Notes under the pieces: generated by a model | Seen by the model: only the letters and a program-made list of their open reading frames with translations | The model's database searches: none | What the model was told of the DNA's origin: nothing | Origin: Plantactinospora endophytica | Lineage (GTDB): Bacteria > Actinomycetota > Actinomycetes > Mycobacteriales > Micromonosporaceae | Direction of reading: 5' to 3' | Length of the DNA stretch: 64,000 bases | Assembly: GCF_016862915.1 (NCBI RefSeq) | Contig: NZ_BONW01000004.1 | Span: 124,001 to 188,000, forward strand | Shown here: piece by piece, positions 32,511 through 41,182 of the stretch | How positions within the stretch are numbered: position 1 is the stretch's first letter | Layout of the letters: each line of letters begins with the position of its first letter | Translations under genes and position numbers: made by a program

Positions 32511-33290
32511 ATGAACATCGTCGTACTCGTCAAGCAGGTGCCCGACTCGGGCGCGGACCGCAACCTGCGCAGTGACGACAACACCGTCGACCGGGGGTCG
32601 GCAAACAACGTCATCAACGAGATGGACGAGTACGCCATCGAGGAGGCGTTGCGGATCAAGGAGGCGCACGGCGGCGAGGTGACCGTGCTGACCATGGGCC
32701 CGGAGAAGGCCGCCGAGTCGATCCGCAAGGCGCTGTCGATGGGGCCGGACAAGGCCGTGCACGTGCTCGACGACGCCCTGCACGGCTCCTGCGCGGTGGC
32801 CACCTCCAAGGTGCTCGCCGCGGCGCTCGGCCAGCTCGGCGCCGACCTGGTCCTCTGCGGTGCCGAGTCGACCGACGGCCGGGTGCAGGTGATGCCGCAC
32901 ATGCTGGCCGAGCGGCTGGGCATCGCCGCGCTGACCGGCGCCCGCAAGCTGACCGTGGACGGCGACAACCTCACGGTGGAGCGGCAGACCGAGGAGGGCT
33001 ACGAGGTGGTCGCCGCCGCGACCCCGGCCGTGGTCTCGGTCTGGGACACCATCAACGAGCCCCGCTACCCCTCCTTCAAGGGCATCATGGCGGCCAAGAA
33101 GAAGCCGGTGCAGACGCTCTCCCTCGCCGAGCTGGGCATCGGAGCCGACGAGGTGGGCCTGGCCGGGGCCACCAGCACGGTGCTCGCGCACAGCCGCCGT
33201 CCGGAGCGGTCCGGTGGCGAGCGGTTCACCGACGACGGCAGCGGCGGTACGAGGCTGGTCGAGTTCCTCGCCACCGAGAAGTTCGTCTGA
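32511..33290 (+). CDS. etfB: Electron transfer flavoprotein beta subunit
   Basis: Beta subunit (259 aa) of the FAD/AMP electron carrier that takes electrons from acyl-CoA dehydrogenases to the quinone pool. Family motifs: V-L-V-K-Q-V-P-D-S at the N terminus, N-E-M-D-E-Y-A-I-E-E-A-L near 38, V-L-T-M-G-P near 61, and the ETF beta signature around V-S-V-W-D-T-I-N-E-P-R-Y-P-S-F-K-G. ATG 32511 follows AGGAGGG at a long spacing of 13 bases. The longer frame upstream lacks similarity. It sits 28 bases before etfA, forming the usual pair. Confidence 0.96.
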   Translation: MNIVVLVKQVPDSGADRNLRSDDNTVDRGSANNVINEMDEYAIEEALRIKEAHGGEVTVLTMGPEKAAESIRKALSMGPDKAVHVLDDALHGSCAVATSKVLAAALGQLGADLVLCGAESTDGRVQVMPHMLAERLGIAALTGARKLTVDGDNLTVERQTEEGYEVVAAATPAVVSVWDTINEPRYPSFKGIMAAKKKPVQTLSLAELGIGADEVGLAGATSTVLAHSRRPERSGGERFTDDGSGGTRLVEFLATEKFV

Positions 33291-33318
33291 GTACGACCGG
33301 GAATCAGGAGGAATGATC

Positions 33319-34278
33319 ATGTCTGAGGTTCTCGTCGTCGTCGAGGCGACCCGCGAATTCGGCGTCAAGAAGGTCACGCTCGAACTGCTCACCCTCGCCC
33401 GCGAGCTGGGTACGCCGGCCGCGGTGGTGCTCGGCGGTCCCGGTGCCGCCGCCGCGCTCGGCGACAAGCTGGGCGAGTACGGCGCGGAGAAGATCTACGC
33501 GGCCGAGCACGAGGAGATCGACGGCTACCTGGTGGCGCCGAAGGCGACCGTACTGGCCGAGCTGGTCCGCCGGGTACAGCCGGCCGCCGTACTGCTCGCC
33601 GCCAGCCAGGAGGGCAAGGAGATCGCCGCCCGACTGGCGGTCAAGCTGGACAACGGCGTACTCACCGACGTGGTCGGACTGGCCGCCGACGGCACCGCCA
33701 CCCAGGTCGCCTTCGCCGGCTCGACCATCGTCACCTCGAAGGTCACCCGAGGGCTGCCGCTGGTCGCCCTGCGGCCGAACTCGGTCACCCCGAGCCCGGC
33801 CGCCGCCACGCCCACCGTCGAGCAGCTCGACGTCGCGCTCGGCGGCGCCGACAAGCTCGCCCGGGTGGTGGAGCGGGTGGCCGAGCAGAAGGGCAGCCGG
33901 CCGGAGCTGACCGAGGCGTCGGTGGTGGTCTCCGGCGGGCGCGGTGTCGGCAACGCCGACAACTTCAAGCTGGTGGAGGAGCTGGCCGACCTGCTCGGCG
34001 GCGCGGTCGGCGCGTCCCGGGCGGCCGTCGACTCCGGCTTCTACCCGCACCAGTTCCAGGTCGGCCAGACCGGCAAGACCGTCTCGCCGCAGCTCTACGT
34101 GGCGCTCGGCATCTCCGGCGCGATCCAGCACCGGGCCGGCATGCAGACCTCGAAGACGATCGTCGCGGTGAACAAGGACGCCGAGGCGCCGATCTTCGAG
34201 CTGGCCGACTTCGGCGTGGTCGGCGACCTCTTCAAGGTCGTACCGCAGGCCGCCGAGGAGATCCGCAAGCGGCGGTAG
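33319..34278 (+). CDS. etfA: Electron transfer flavoprotein alpha subunit
   Basis: Alpha subunit (319 aa) that binds FAD. The C-terminal half has the FAD motifs [10 protein letters not shown] (about 253), [11 protein letters not shown] (about 271) and I-V-A-V-N-K-D (about 286), all intact. ATG 33319 is chosen because AGGAGG at 33306-33311 is seven bases upstream; ATG 33313 would be too close. A strong hairpin follows at 34334, ending the operon. Confidence 0.96.
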   Translation: MSEVLVVVEATREFGVKKVTLELLTLARELGTPAAVVLGGPGAAAALGDKLGEYGAEKIYAAEHEEIDGYLVAPKATVLAELVRRVQPAAVLLAASQEGKEIAARLAVKLDNGVLTDVVGLAADGTATQVAFAGSTIVTSKVTRGLPLVALRPNSVTPSPAAATPTVEQLDVALGGADKLARVVERVAEQKGSRPELTEASVVVSGGRGVGNADNFKLVEELADLLGGAVGASRAAVDSGFYPHQFQVGQTGKTVSPQLYVALGISGAIQHRAGMQTSKTIVAVNKDAEAPIFELADFGVVGDLFKVVPQAAEEIRKRR

Positions 34279-34333
34279 CCGGCGGGCGCCGTCGGCGGTG
34301 ACCACGTCGGCGGCGACTGTGTGACCTGCGATA

Positions 34334-34367
34334 CCCGGCCGGGGCGCCCCAGGGGCACCCGGCCGGG
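34334..34367 (+). terminator. Hairpin terminator after etfBA
   Basis: CCCGGCCGGG (34334-34343) pairs with CCCGGCCGGG (34358-34367), and the intervening GGCGCC/GGGGC bases extend the stem. It is about 55 bases after the etfA stop. Confidence 0.65.
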
Positions 34368-34465
34368 TTCCGTTGCTGGTTGGGCCGGGTCGGGTCGGCC
34401 TGCCCCGGGCGGCGATCCGGCAGGGCCGGCCCGGCCGGCCGAGTGAGCGGCCCATTTCCTGGCAT

Positions 34466-34471
34466 TAGGCT
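34466..34471 (+). promoter_or_regulatory. -10 element of a leaderless transcript for the cysteine desulfurase
   Basis: TAGGCT, eight bases before ATG 34480, and no Shine-Dalgarno sequence between. A transcript starting seven or eight bases after this element would begin at the start codon itself. Confidence 0.55.
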
Positions 34472-34479
34472 GGACGCTG

Positions 34480-35658
34480 ATGACTTACCTTGATCACGCG
34501 GCCACCACTCCGATGCTCGAAGAGGCGTTGGAGGCGTACGCCGCGACCGCTCGCGAGGTCGGCAACCCCTCGTCACTGCACGCTGCCGGACGGTGTGCCC
34601 GGCGCCGGGTGGAGGAGTCCCGCGAGCGGGTCGCCGCGGCCCTGGGCGCCCGGCCGTCCGAGGTCGTCTTCACCGGCGGCGGCACCGAGAGCGACAACCT
34701 CGCGGTCAAGGGCATCTTCTGGGCGCGGCGGGCCGCCGACCCGGGCCGGAGCCGGGTGGTGGCCAGCGCTGTCGAGCACCACGCGGTGCTGGACTCGGTC
34801 GAGTGGCTGGCCGGCCGGGAGGGCGCGACCGCGCACTGGCTGCCGGTCGACCAGACGGGCCGGCTCGACCCCGACCGGCTGGCCGCCGAGCTCGACGCGC
34901 ACGCCGCCGAGGTCGCCCTGGTCACCGCCATGTGGGCGAACAACGAGGTGGGCAGCGTCCAGCCGGTGGCCGCGCTCGCCGAGGTGGCCGCCGCGTACGG
35001 GATTCCGTTCCACACCGACGCGGTGCAGGCGGTCGGCCAGGTGCCGGTCGACTTCGCCGCCAGCGGGGTGGCCGCACTGACCGTCACCGGGCACAAGCTC
35101 GGCGGACCGGTCGGGGTGGGCGCGCTGCTGCTCGGCCGGGACGTCGCCTGCACCCCGGTGCTGCACGGCGGCGGGCAGGAGCGGGACGTCCGGTCCGGCA
35201 CCCTCGACGCCGCCGGGATCGTCGCGTTCGCCGTCGCGGTGGAGATCGCGGTCAAGGCCCAGCAGGAATACTCGGCCCGGGTCGCCGCGCTCCGCGACGA
35301 CCTGGTGGCCCGGGTCCGGCAGGCGGTGCCGGAGGCGCTCTACAACGGCGACCCGACCGACCGGCTGCCCGGCAACGCGCACTTCTCCTTCCCCGGCTGC
35401 GAGGGGGACGCCCTGCTCATGCTGCTGGACGCGCAGGGGATCGCCTGCTCGACCGGGTCGGCCTGCTCGGCCGGGGTGGCCCAGCCCTCGCACGTACTGC
35501 TGGCGATGGGTGCCGACGACGACCGGGCCCGGTCGTCGCTGCGCTTCTCGCTCGGGCACACCTCGACCGCCGAGGACGTCGACGCGCTGGTCGCCGCGCT
35601 GCCCGGGGTCGTCGAGCGGGCCCGCCGGGCCGGTGCGATCAAGTCCGCCCGGGGCTGA
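34480..35658 (+). CDS. Cysteine desulfurase (NifS/IscS family)
   Basis: PLP enzyme (392 aa) that removes sulfur from cysteine as an enzyme-bound persulfide for delivery to acceptors. N-terminal [12 protein letters not shown]-binding Lys206 in V-T-G-H-K-L-G-G-P, and the persulfide Cys329 in S-T-G-S-A-C-S-A-G. The next gene is mnmA, so it is the likely sulfur donor for tRNA 2-thiouridine. The active-site loop is of the class I (IscS-like) type. Start ATG 34480 appears leaderless. Confidence 0.94.
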   Translation: MTYLDHAATTPMLEEALEAYAATAREVGNPSSLHAAGRCARRRVEESRERVAAALGARPSEVVFTGGGTESDNLAVKGIFWARRAADPGRSRVVASAVEHHAVLDSVEWLAGREGATAHWLPVDQTGRLDPDRLAAELDAHAAEVALVTAMWANNEVGSVQPVAALAEVAAAYGIPFHTDAVQAVGQVPVDFAASGVAALTVTGHKLGGPVGVGALLLGRDVACTPVLHGGGQERDVRSGTLDAAGIVAFAVAVEIAVKAQQEYSARVAALRDDLVARVRQAVPEALYNGDPTDRLPGNAHFSFPGCEGDALLMLLDAQGIACSTGSACSAGVAQPSHVLLAMGADDDRARSSLRFSLGHTSTAEDVDALVAALPGVVERARRAGAIKSARG

Positions 35659-35720
35659 CTCGTCCCGGCCGGTGCCTGCTGTCCCGGCCCGTCCGTCCGG
35701 GTGCTGTAGGGCTCGACCGG

Positions 35721-35772
35721 CCTGCCTCGGTGCTGACCGTCCCGACCGGGCCTGCCTCGGTGCTGACCGTTC
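35721..35772. repeat. 30-bp direct repeat, two copies, before mnmA
   Basis: CCTGCCTCGGTGCTGACCGT at 35721-35740 recurs at 35751-35770, the intervening 10 bases being related. It lies in the 225-bp spacer between the desulfurase and mnmA genes, which otherwise shows only a TACGCT -10 candidate at 35852-35857. Confidence 0.7.
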
Positions 35773-35883
35773 CGGCTCTTCTCGCCGCTCGGGCTCGACC
35801 TCCGGCTGCGGCCCGCCGGGGTGGTGGCCGGCAGGGTCCGGCGGCCGGGCCGGCTACGCTCGTCGGGTGGAGGGGATGGACCG

Positions 35884-36963
35884 GTGAGGGTACTGGCAGC
35901 GATGTCCGGCGGGGTCGACTCGGCGGTCGCCGCCGCGCGGGCGGTGGAGGCGGGTCACGACGTCACCGGCGTGCACCTGGCGTTGGCCCGTAATCCGCAG
36001 ACGTACCGGACCGGGGCCCGGGGCTGTTGCACCCTGGAGGACTCCCGGGACGCCCGGCGGGCGGCTGACGTGCTCGGCATCCCGTTCTACGTGTGGGACC
36101 TGGCCGACCGGTTCCACGAGGATGTGGTGGAGACCTTCGTCGCCGAGTACGCGGCGGGGCGTACCCCGAACCCCTGCCTGCGCTGCAACGAGAAGATCAA
36201 GTTCGCCGCCGTACTGGACCGGGCGGTGGCGCTCGGCTTCGACGCGGTGGTCACCGGTCACCACGCCCGGCTCGGCCCGGACGGGCTGCTCCGGCGAAGC
36301 GTCGACCTGGCCAAGGACCAGTCGTACGTGCTGGCGGTGCTCACCCGCGAGCAACTCGACCGGTCGATCTTCCCGCTCGGCGACTCGACCAAGGCACAGG
36401 TACGCGAGGAGGCGGCCCGCCGGGGCCTCGCCGTCGCCGACAAGCCCGACTCGCACGACATCTGCTTCATCGCCGACGGCGACACCCGGGGCTTCCTCGC
36501 CGACCGGCTGGGCGAGGCGCCCGGCGAGATCGTCGACGCCCGCACCGGTGCGGTGGTCGGCGCGCACAGCGGCGCGTACGCCTACACGGTGGGCCAGCGC
36601 AAGGGGCTGTCGCTCGGGGTACCGGCCCCGGACGGGAAGCCCCGGTACGTCCTCTCGATCACCCCGAAGACCAACACCGTGACGGTCGGCCCGGCCGAGG
36701 CGCTGGAGGTGTCCACGGTGGCCGCCGAGCGTCCGGTCTGGACCGGCGGTCCCGCCCCGGACGCCGCGCTCGACTGCGAGGTGCAGTTGCGGGCACACGG
36801 CCAGGTGGTGCCGGCCACCGTCCGGCTCGACGGTGCGGAGCTGCGCGCCGAGCTGCGCGAGCCGGTCCGGGGGGTGGCGGCCGGGCAGGCGATCGTGGCG
36901 TACCGGCCCGATCCGGCCGGCGACGTGGTACTCGGCTCGGCCACCATCAGCGCGACCGCCTGA
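35884..36963 (+). CDS. mnmA: tRNA-specific 2-thiouridylase
   Basis: ATP-dependent enzyme (359 aa) that thiolates U34 of tRNAs for Lys, Glu and Gln. PP-loop S-G-G-V-D-S at 8-13, catalytic Cys98 in N-P-C-L-R-C-N and the persulfide Cys194 in S-H-D-I-C-F-I, plus Y-T-V-G-Q-R-K-G-L of the central domain. GTG 35884 begins at the conserved [11 protein letters not shown] and has GGAGGGG upstream at 35868-35875. Sulfur would come from the desulfurase encoded just upstream. Confidence 0.96.
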   Translation: MRVLAAMSGGVDSAVAAARAVEAGHDVTGVHLALARNPQTYRTGARGCCTLEDSRDARRAADVLGIPFYVWDLADRFHEDVVETFVAEYAAGRTPNPCLRCNEKIKFAAVLDRAVALGFDAVVTGHHARLGPDGLLRRSVDLAKDQSYVLAVLTREQLDRSIFPLGDSTKAQVREEAARRGLAVADKPDSHDICFIADGDTRGFLADRLGEAPGEIVDARTGAVVGAHSGAYAYTVGQRKGLSLGVPAPDGKPRYVLSITPKTNTVTVGPAEALEVSTVAAERPVWTGGPAPDAALDCEVQLRAHGQVVPATVRLDGAELRAELREPVRGVAAGQAIVAYRPDPAGDVVLGSATISATA

Positions 36964-37186
36964 GCAGCCGGCCCGGCCGGCGTCACCGGACCCGTGGACC
37001 CTCCGGGGCGTCGACCTGACCAGCCCGCTCGGTCGGTCGAAGTGGCGGCGGTGGTCGGCGGATGACCGCCGGTCGCACTCGTCCGCCGGGCCGCTGCGCG
37101 ACGCTTCCCGGGAATGTTCGTTCGGCCCGAACCCCGGCGTCGCCCCGTGATACGAATACCGGGGCGGACCAGGCAAGGCGGATGAA

Positions 37187-38494
37187 TTGGCGGAGGGGCG
37201 GCGACCGGAACGGTCGGGACCGGCACGGCTGCTCCGCCAGCGCGAGCACTCCCGTCAGGCGTCCTTCCTCGAACTCTTCTTCGACCTGGCCTTCATCGTC
37301 TCGTTCACCCTGCTCTCCACCCGCCTGGTCGGTGACCTCGACTGGCGCAACACCGGGCAGACGCTGATCCTGCTGGCCGCCATCTGGTGGTTGTGGGTGG
37401 CCACCGCCTGGTCGACGGACTGGTTCAACCCGAACGAGCCGCTGATCCGGCTCCTCGTCGTCAGCATCATGTTCGTGGGCCTGGTGGCGTCCGCCGCCAT
37501 CCCGGAGGCGTACGGCCGGCACGGGCTGCTGTTCGCCGGGGCGTACGTCCTGGTCCACCTCGGCCGGGCCGCGCTGCTGCTGCCGGCGCTGCGCGGTCAT
37601 CCGATCCAACGCCGGAGCATGCTGGTCGCGGTCTGGTTCACGGTCTCGGCGGTTCCGTGGATGGCCGGGGCGGTCCTGACCGGGGCGGCCCGGGAGATCC
37701 TCTGGCTGGTGGCGATCCTGATGGACTACTTCATCGCCTCGCAGGGCTGGCCGGTGCCCTGGCTCGGGCGCCTGCAACCGGCGCAGTTGCGGGTGGTCGG
37801 CGAGCACCTCTCCGAGCGGTACCAGCAGATCTACATCGTCGCGCTGGGCGAGATCATCCTGGTCGGCGGCCTGACGTACGCCCGGGAGGGGGCGGGGCTG
37901 ACCCAGACCGTGGCACTCGCCCTCGCCTTCGGCAACGCCGGACTGATGCTGTGGATGTACTTCGTGCCGGTCGGCGGGCGGCTCAGCGGGGCGATCGAAC
38001 GCAACCAGCCCCGGGGTGCCGTCTACGCGGCGTACTTCCACGCGATCATGATCGCCGGAACGGTGCACACCGCGGTCGGTGCCGAGCTGATGATCATGCA
38101 CCCGCTCGACGAGACCCGGGCCTCCTGGTCGCTGACGATCGTCGCCGGTGCCGTGCTGTTCCTGGTCGGGCGGACGCTGATGGGCCGCCTGGTCTACGCC
38201 CATCCGATCCGGCGCAGCGTCGCGGCGTTGGTTCTCCTGCTGGCCGCCGTCCCGGGCCTGGTCCGGCTCCCGCCCCTGGCGGTGGGTGCGGTGACCTTCA
38301 CCGTGCTGTTCTGCGTGCTCGTCGTCTACGTCTACCTGCCCAGCCGCAACGAGCGCGTCGCCCGGCGCCGGGAGGCACGGCGCCAGGAGCGCGAGACCGA
38401 GCAGGAGGAGCGGGACGTCGAGCGCGAGGAGCGGGCGGCGGAACGGGAGGAGCGGGAAACGGAACGGCAGGAGGACGAGGACGAGCGCCGGTAG
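37187..38494 (+). CDS. LtrA-like low-temperature-requirement membrane protein with charged tail
   Basis: 435-residue LtrA-family protein with about eleven membrane helices. Signature F-L-E-L-F-F-D-L-A-F-I-V-S-F near residue 28, S-E-R-Y-Q-Q-I-Y-I-V-A-L-G-E near 209 and F-H-A-I-M-I-A-G-T-V-H. The start is TTG 37187 behind AAGGCGGA. The family was named from a Listeria cold-growth gene; its biochemical role is unknown. The last 45 residues are almost only R/E/Q/D and form a predicted single helix. After the TAG stop the same frame stays open and equally charged for another 45 codons, so the tail may once have been longer. Confidence 0.85.
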   Translation: MAEGRRPERSGPARLLRQREHSRQASFLELFFDLAFIVSFTLLSTRLVGDLDWRNTGQTLILLAAIWWLWVATAWSTDWFNPNEPLIRLLVVSIMFVGLVASAAIPEAYGRHGLLFAGAYVLVHLGRAALLLPALRGHPIQRRSMLVAVWFTVSAVPWMAGAVLTGAAREILWLVAILMDYFIASQGWPVPWLGRLQPAQLRVVGEHLSERYQQIYIVALGEIILVGGLTYAREGAGLTQTVALALAFGNAGLMLWMYFVPVGGRLSGAIERNQPRGAVYAAYFHAIMIAGTVHTAVGAELMIMHPLDETRASWSLTIVAGAVLFLVGRTLMGRLVYAHPIRRSVAALVLLLAAVPGLVRLPPLAVGAVTFTVLFCVLVVYVYLPSRNERVARRREARRQERETEQEERDVEREERAAEREERETERQEDEDERR

Positions 38495-38632
38495 GCCGTG
38501 GCGGAGCGGCGAGCGGACGAGGAGACGCGGGAACAGCGGCGGGTGGACGAAGTGCAGCGGGAGCAGCGGCGGGACGGCGCTGGCGTGGGGCCGGACGGGG
38601 AGGAGGCCGACGGCCGCCCGGCGCCGGGATAA
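38495..38632 (+). other. In-frame continuation of the charged LtrA tail beyond its stop
   Basis: Reading on in frame after TAG 38492-38494 gives A-V-A-E-R-R-A-D-E-E-T-R-E-Q-R-R and further R/E/Q-rich sequence to TAA 38630-38632. Composition equals that of the tail before the stop. No start codon or ribosome site supports a separate gene. The TAA also forms part of the TAACCT -10 of the next gene. Confidence 0.6.
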
Positions 38633-38641
38633 CCTGCCGAC

Positions 38642-39679
38642 GTGACCGATCAACAGCAGACGGCGGAAGCGGCGGGGACGACCGGACCAGGATGGCCGTG
38701 GCCGGCCGGAGCGGCGACCGGCATCGGGTCGATGCCCGGTACCGAGATCGCCGAGGCGCAGCGGATCGTGCTCGGCGAGCTGCCCGTACCGCACCTGCCC
38801 GAGCTGCCTGGCCGAGGGCCCGGCGCCGACCTGGTGGGCCGGAGCGCCGGGCTGCTGGTGGACCTGCCGGTCGAGCTGTACGCCGCCCGGTGGCGGATCG
38901 CCGGCCGCCCGGGGCGGGACCTGCGCAACGCCCTCGACCTGCTGGAACGTGACCTGGACCAGATGACCGAGCAGGCCGGTGAGTTCACCGGCACGTTCAA
39001 GGTCCAGGCGGCCGGTCCGCTCACCCTGGCGGCCAGCGTCGAGTTGCCGGTCGGCGGCCGGATGCTCCGCGACCCGGGCGCGGTCAGGGAACTCGCCGAG
39101 TCGCTCGCCGACGGGCTGCGCGAACACGTGGCGCAGGTCCGCCGCCGGCTGCCCCGGGCCACGGTTCTGCTGCAACTGGACGAGCCGGCGCTGCCGGCCG
39201 TACTGGCCGGGCGGATTCCGACCGAGAGCGGGCTGGGGGCGTACCGGCCGGTCGAGTCGGGGACGGCGACCGGACTGCTCCGTCGGGTGGTGTCGGCGGC
39301 CGGAGCGCCGGTCGTGCTGCACTGCTGCGCCCGGGACGTACCCCTGGAACTTGTCCGGTCCACCGGCGCGGTCGCGGTCGCGCTCGACCTGGCCCTGCTG
39401 GACAAGCTGGATCCGGTCGGCGAGGCGATCGACGCGGGGCTCGGCCTCTTCGCCGGGGCCGCGCCGACGCTGCCGCCGACGGCCGGGCGCGGGCCGTCGT
39501 CGGCCCAGGTCGCCGACCGGGTACGCCAGCTCTGGGACCGGCTCGGCTTCCCTCGGGCCCGGCTGGCGGAGCAGGTGGTGGTGACCCCCGCCTGCGGGCT
39601 GGCCGGCGCCACCGACGAGTACGCCCGGACCGTGCTGACCGCCTGCCGGGACGCGGGCCGCCGACTCGCCGAGGAGTAG
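38642..39679 (+). CDS. Cobalamin-independent methionine synthase-like protein (short MetE)
   Basis: 345-residue protein equal to the catalytic C-terminal barrel of MetE, the half that transfers a methyl group to homocysteine. The zinc ligands are visible: His227 and Cys229 in V-L-H-C-C-A-R-D and Cys318 in T-P-A-C-G-L-A-G; the acid between them is probably in L-D-L-A-L-L-D. The N-terminal MetE half is absent, as in other short actinomycete and archaeal enzymes whose methyl donor may be a corrinoid protein rather than folate. GTG 38642 follows TAACCT (38630-38635) by six bases, a leaderless arrangement. Confidence 0.82.
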   Translation: MTDQQQTAEAAGTTGPGWPWPAGAATGIGSMPGTEIAEAQRIVLGELPVPHLPELPGRGPGADLVGRSAGLLVDLPVELYAARWRIAGRPGRDLRNALDLLERDLDQMTEQAGEFTGTFKVQAAGPLTLAASVELPVGGRMLRDPGAVRELAESLADGLREHVAQVRRRLPRATVLLQLDEPALPAVLAGRIPTESGLGAYRPVESGTATGLLRRVVSAAGAPVVLHCCARDVPLELVRSTGAVAVALDLALLDKLDPVGEAIDAGLGLFAGAAPTLPPTAGRGPSSAQVADRVRQLWDRLGFPRARLAEQVVVTPACGLAGATDEYARTVLTACRDAGRRLAEE

Positions 39680-39714
39680 GTTTTTCTGTCACATTCCATG
39701 GGCAGGATGGACCC

Positions 39715-40089
39715 ATGATTGGTCAACTGCGTTCTGTGGTCATCGACTGCCCGGACCCGCGGGCCCTGGCCGGCTTCTATTCCGAGGTGCTCGGGCTGCC
39801 GATCGACGATCGCGGTGCCGACGACGAGGACGGCTGGGTGGTGCTCGGCGGCGGTCCCGGGCAACATCCCCGGCTGGCCTTCCAGCGCGCGGTCAACCTG
39901 CGCGAGCCGCGCTGGCCCGATCCGGACCGCCCGCAGCAGTTCCATCTCGACGTCACCGTCGAGGACGTCGACGCGGCCGAGGCGAAGGTGCTGGCGCTCG
40001 GCGCCACCCGGTTGCCCGGCTCGGGCGAGGGCTTCCGGGTCTACGCCGACCCGGCCGGCCACCCGTTCTGCCTCTGCTGGGACGACTGA
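39715..40089 (+). CDS. VOC/glyoxalase-like superfamily protein
   Basis: 124-residue protein of the VOC fold (paired beta-alpha-beta-beta-beta modules). Motifs: V-I-D-C-P-D-P-R-A-L-A-G-F-Y, F-H-L-D-V-T-V-E-D-V-D-A-A-E and D-P-A-G-H-P-F-C-L-C at the end. This glyoxalase/bleomycin-resistance subgroup is abundant in actinomycetes and mostly uncharacterised. ATG 39715 follows CAGGAT by six bases and has no ribosome site. Confidence 0.85.
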   Translation: MIGQLRSVVIDCPDPRALAGFYSEVLGLPIDDRGADDEDGWVVLGGGPGQHPRLAFQRAVNLREPRWPDPDRPQQFHLDVTVEDVDAAEAKVLALGATRLPGSGEGFRVYADPAGHPFCLCWDD

Positions 40090-40142
40090 GCGGTCCGTCG
40101 GGCGGGTGGCGGCTCCGGGACCGCTCGGGGAGGATGGCCGCC

Positions 40143-41162
40143 ATGCACGATCAGGTTGCCGCGCCGACCCCCGCCCGCGCCTCCGGTTCGCTGTTCGGGC
40201 TGGCCTACGGTGACGCGCTCGGCGGGCCGACCGAGTTCCTGCCGGTCGCCGAGATCCAGCGGCGGTACGGCCCGGACGGTCCCCGCGAGCTGACCGGGCA
40301 GCCGGCGCGGGTCACCGACGACACCCAGATGGGACTGGCGGTCGGCTGGGCCCTGCACGACGCCGGCCCGGCGGTCACCCCCGAGGTGCTGGAGCCGCTG
40401 CTCCGGCAGCGCTTCGTCGCCTGGGCACAGAGCCCGGAGAACAACCGCGCCCCCGGGATGACCTGTCTGCGTGCCTGCGGCGGACTGGCCGACGGGCTGC
40501 GCTGGCAGGCGGCGACGGTGGCCGACTCGAAGGGGTGCGGCGCCAACATGCGGGTCACCCCGGTCGGCCTGATCCCCGGGTACGACCTGGACACGCTCGC
40601 CGGAGTCGCCCAGTTGCAGGCCGGGCTGACCCACGGTCATCCGACCGGGCTGGCCGCGAGCGAGTTGACCGCGTACGCGGTCCGGGTGCTGCGGGACGGT
40701 GCCGCGCTGACCGAGTTGCCCGGCCTGCTGCGGGATCGGGCGCAGCGGCAGCGCGCCGTCTACCGGGCGGACTGGCTCGGCGACCTGTGGCAGCGGCCGG
40801 CGGTCGACGACCCGGTCACCTTCATCAGCCGAGGCTGGGACGAGTGCCTCGGCGTGCTCGACGCGCTCGACGCGGCACTGGCGTCGCCCGACGACGGGAC
40901 CGACGCGTGCGCGGCCACCGGTGCGGGCTGGATCGCCGAGGAGGCGCTGGCCACCGCCCTGTTCTGCGCGATCCGGCACCACGACGACCCGGTGTCGGCC
41001 CTGGCCAGGGCGGCCACCACCTCCGGCGACTCCGACTCGATCGCCTGCCTGGCCGGCGCGTTCGTCGGCGCGGCGTACGGGATGTCGGCCTGGCCCGCCG
41101 ACTGGCGCGACCGGATCGAGTACGCCGACCAGCTCGCCGCCCTCGGCGCCGCCTGGGACTGA
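40143..41162 (+). CDS. ADP-ribosylglycohydrolase (ARH/DraG) family protein 3
   Basis: 339-residue ARH-fold hydrolase with canonical metal motifs V-T-D-D-T-Q-M-G-L (about 57) and S-G-D-S-D-S-I-A-C-L-A-G-A-F (about 298). The N terminus S-L-F-G-L-A-Y-G-D-A-L-G-G-P-T-E is typical. Of the three ARH proteins in the window this one keeps the most DraG-like motif set and stands alone, not in a sugar operon, so removal of ADP-ribose from a protein or nucleic acid is plausible. ATG 40143 is preferred over ATG 40134, which overlaps its own GGGGAGGA site. Confidence 0.88.
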   Translation: MHDQVAAPTPARASGSLFGLAYGDALGGPTEFLPVAEIQRRYGPDGPRELTGQPARVTDDTQMGLAVGWALHDAGPAVTPEVLEPLLRQRFVAWAQSPENNRAPGMTCLRACGGLADGLRWQAATVADSKGCGANMRVTPVGLIPGYDLDTLAGVAQLQAGLTHGHPTGLAASELTAYAVRVLRDGAALTELPGLLRDRAQRQRAVYRADWLGDLWQRPAVDDPVTFISRGWDECLGVLDALDAALASPDDGTDACAATGAGWIAEEALATALFCAIRHHDDPVSALARAATTSGDSDSIACLAGAFVGAAYGMSAWPADWRDRIEYADQLAALGAAWD

Positions 41163-41182
41163 ACCGCCCCGTCCCGGCCCGC

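Noticed and set aside
37062-37186. Small plus-strand ORF before the LtrA gene
   Set aside because: It overlaps the LtrA start in another frame and has Arg/Ser/Pro-rich shadow composition.
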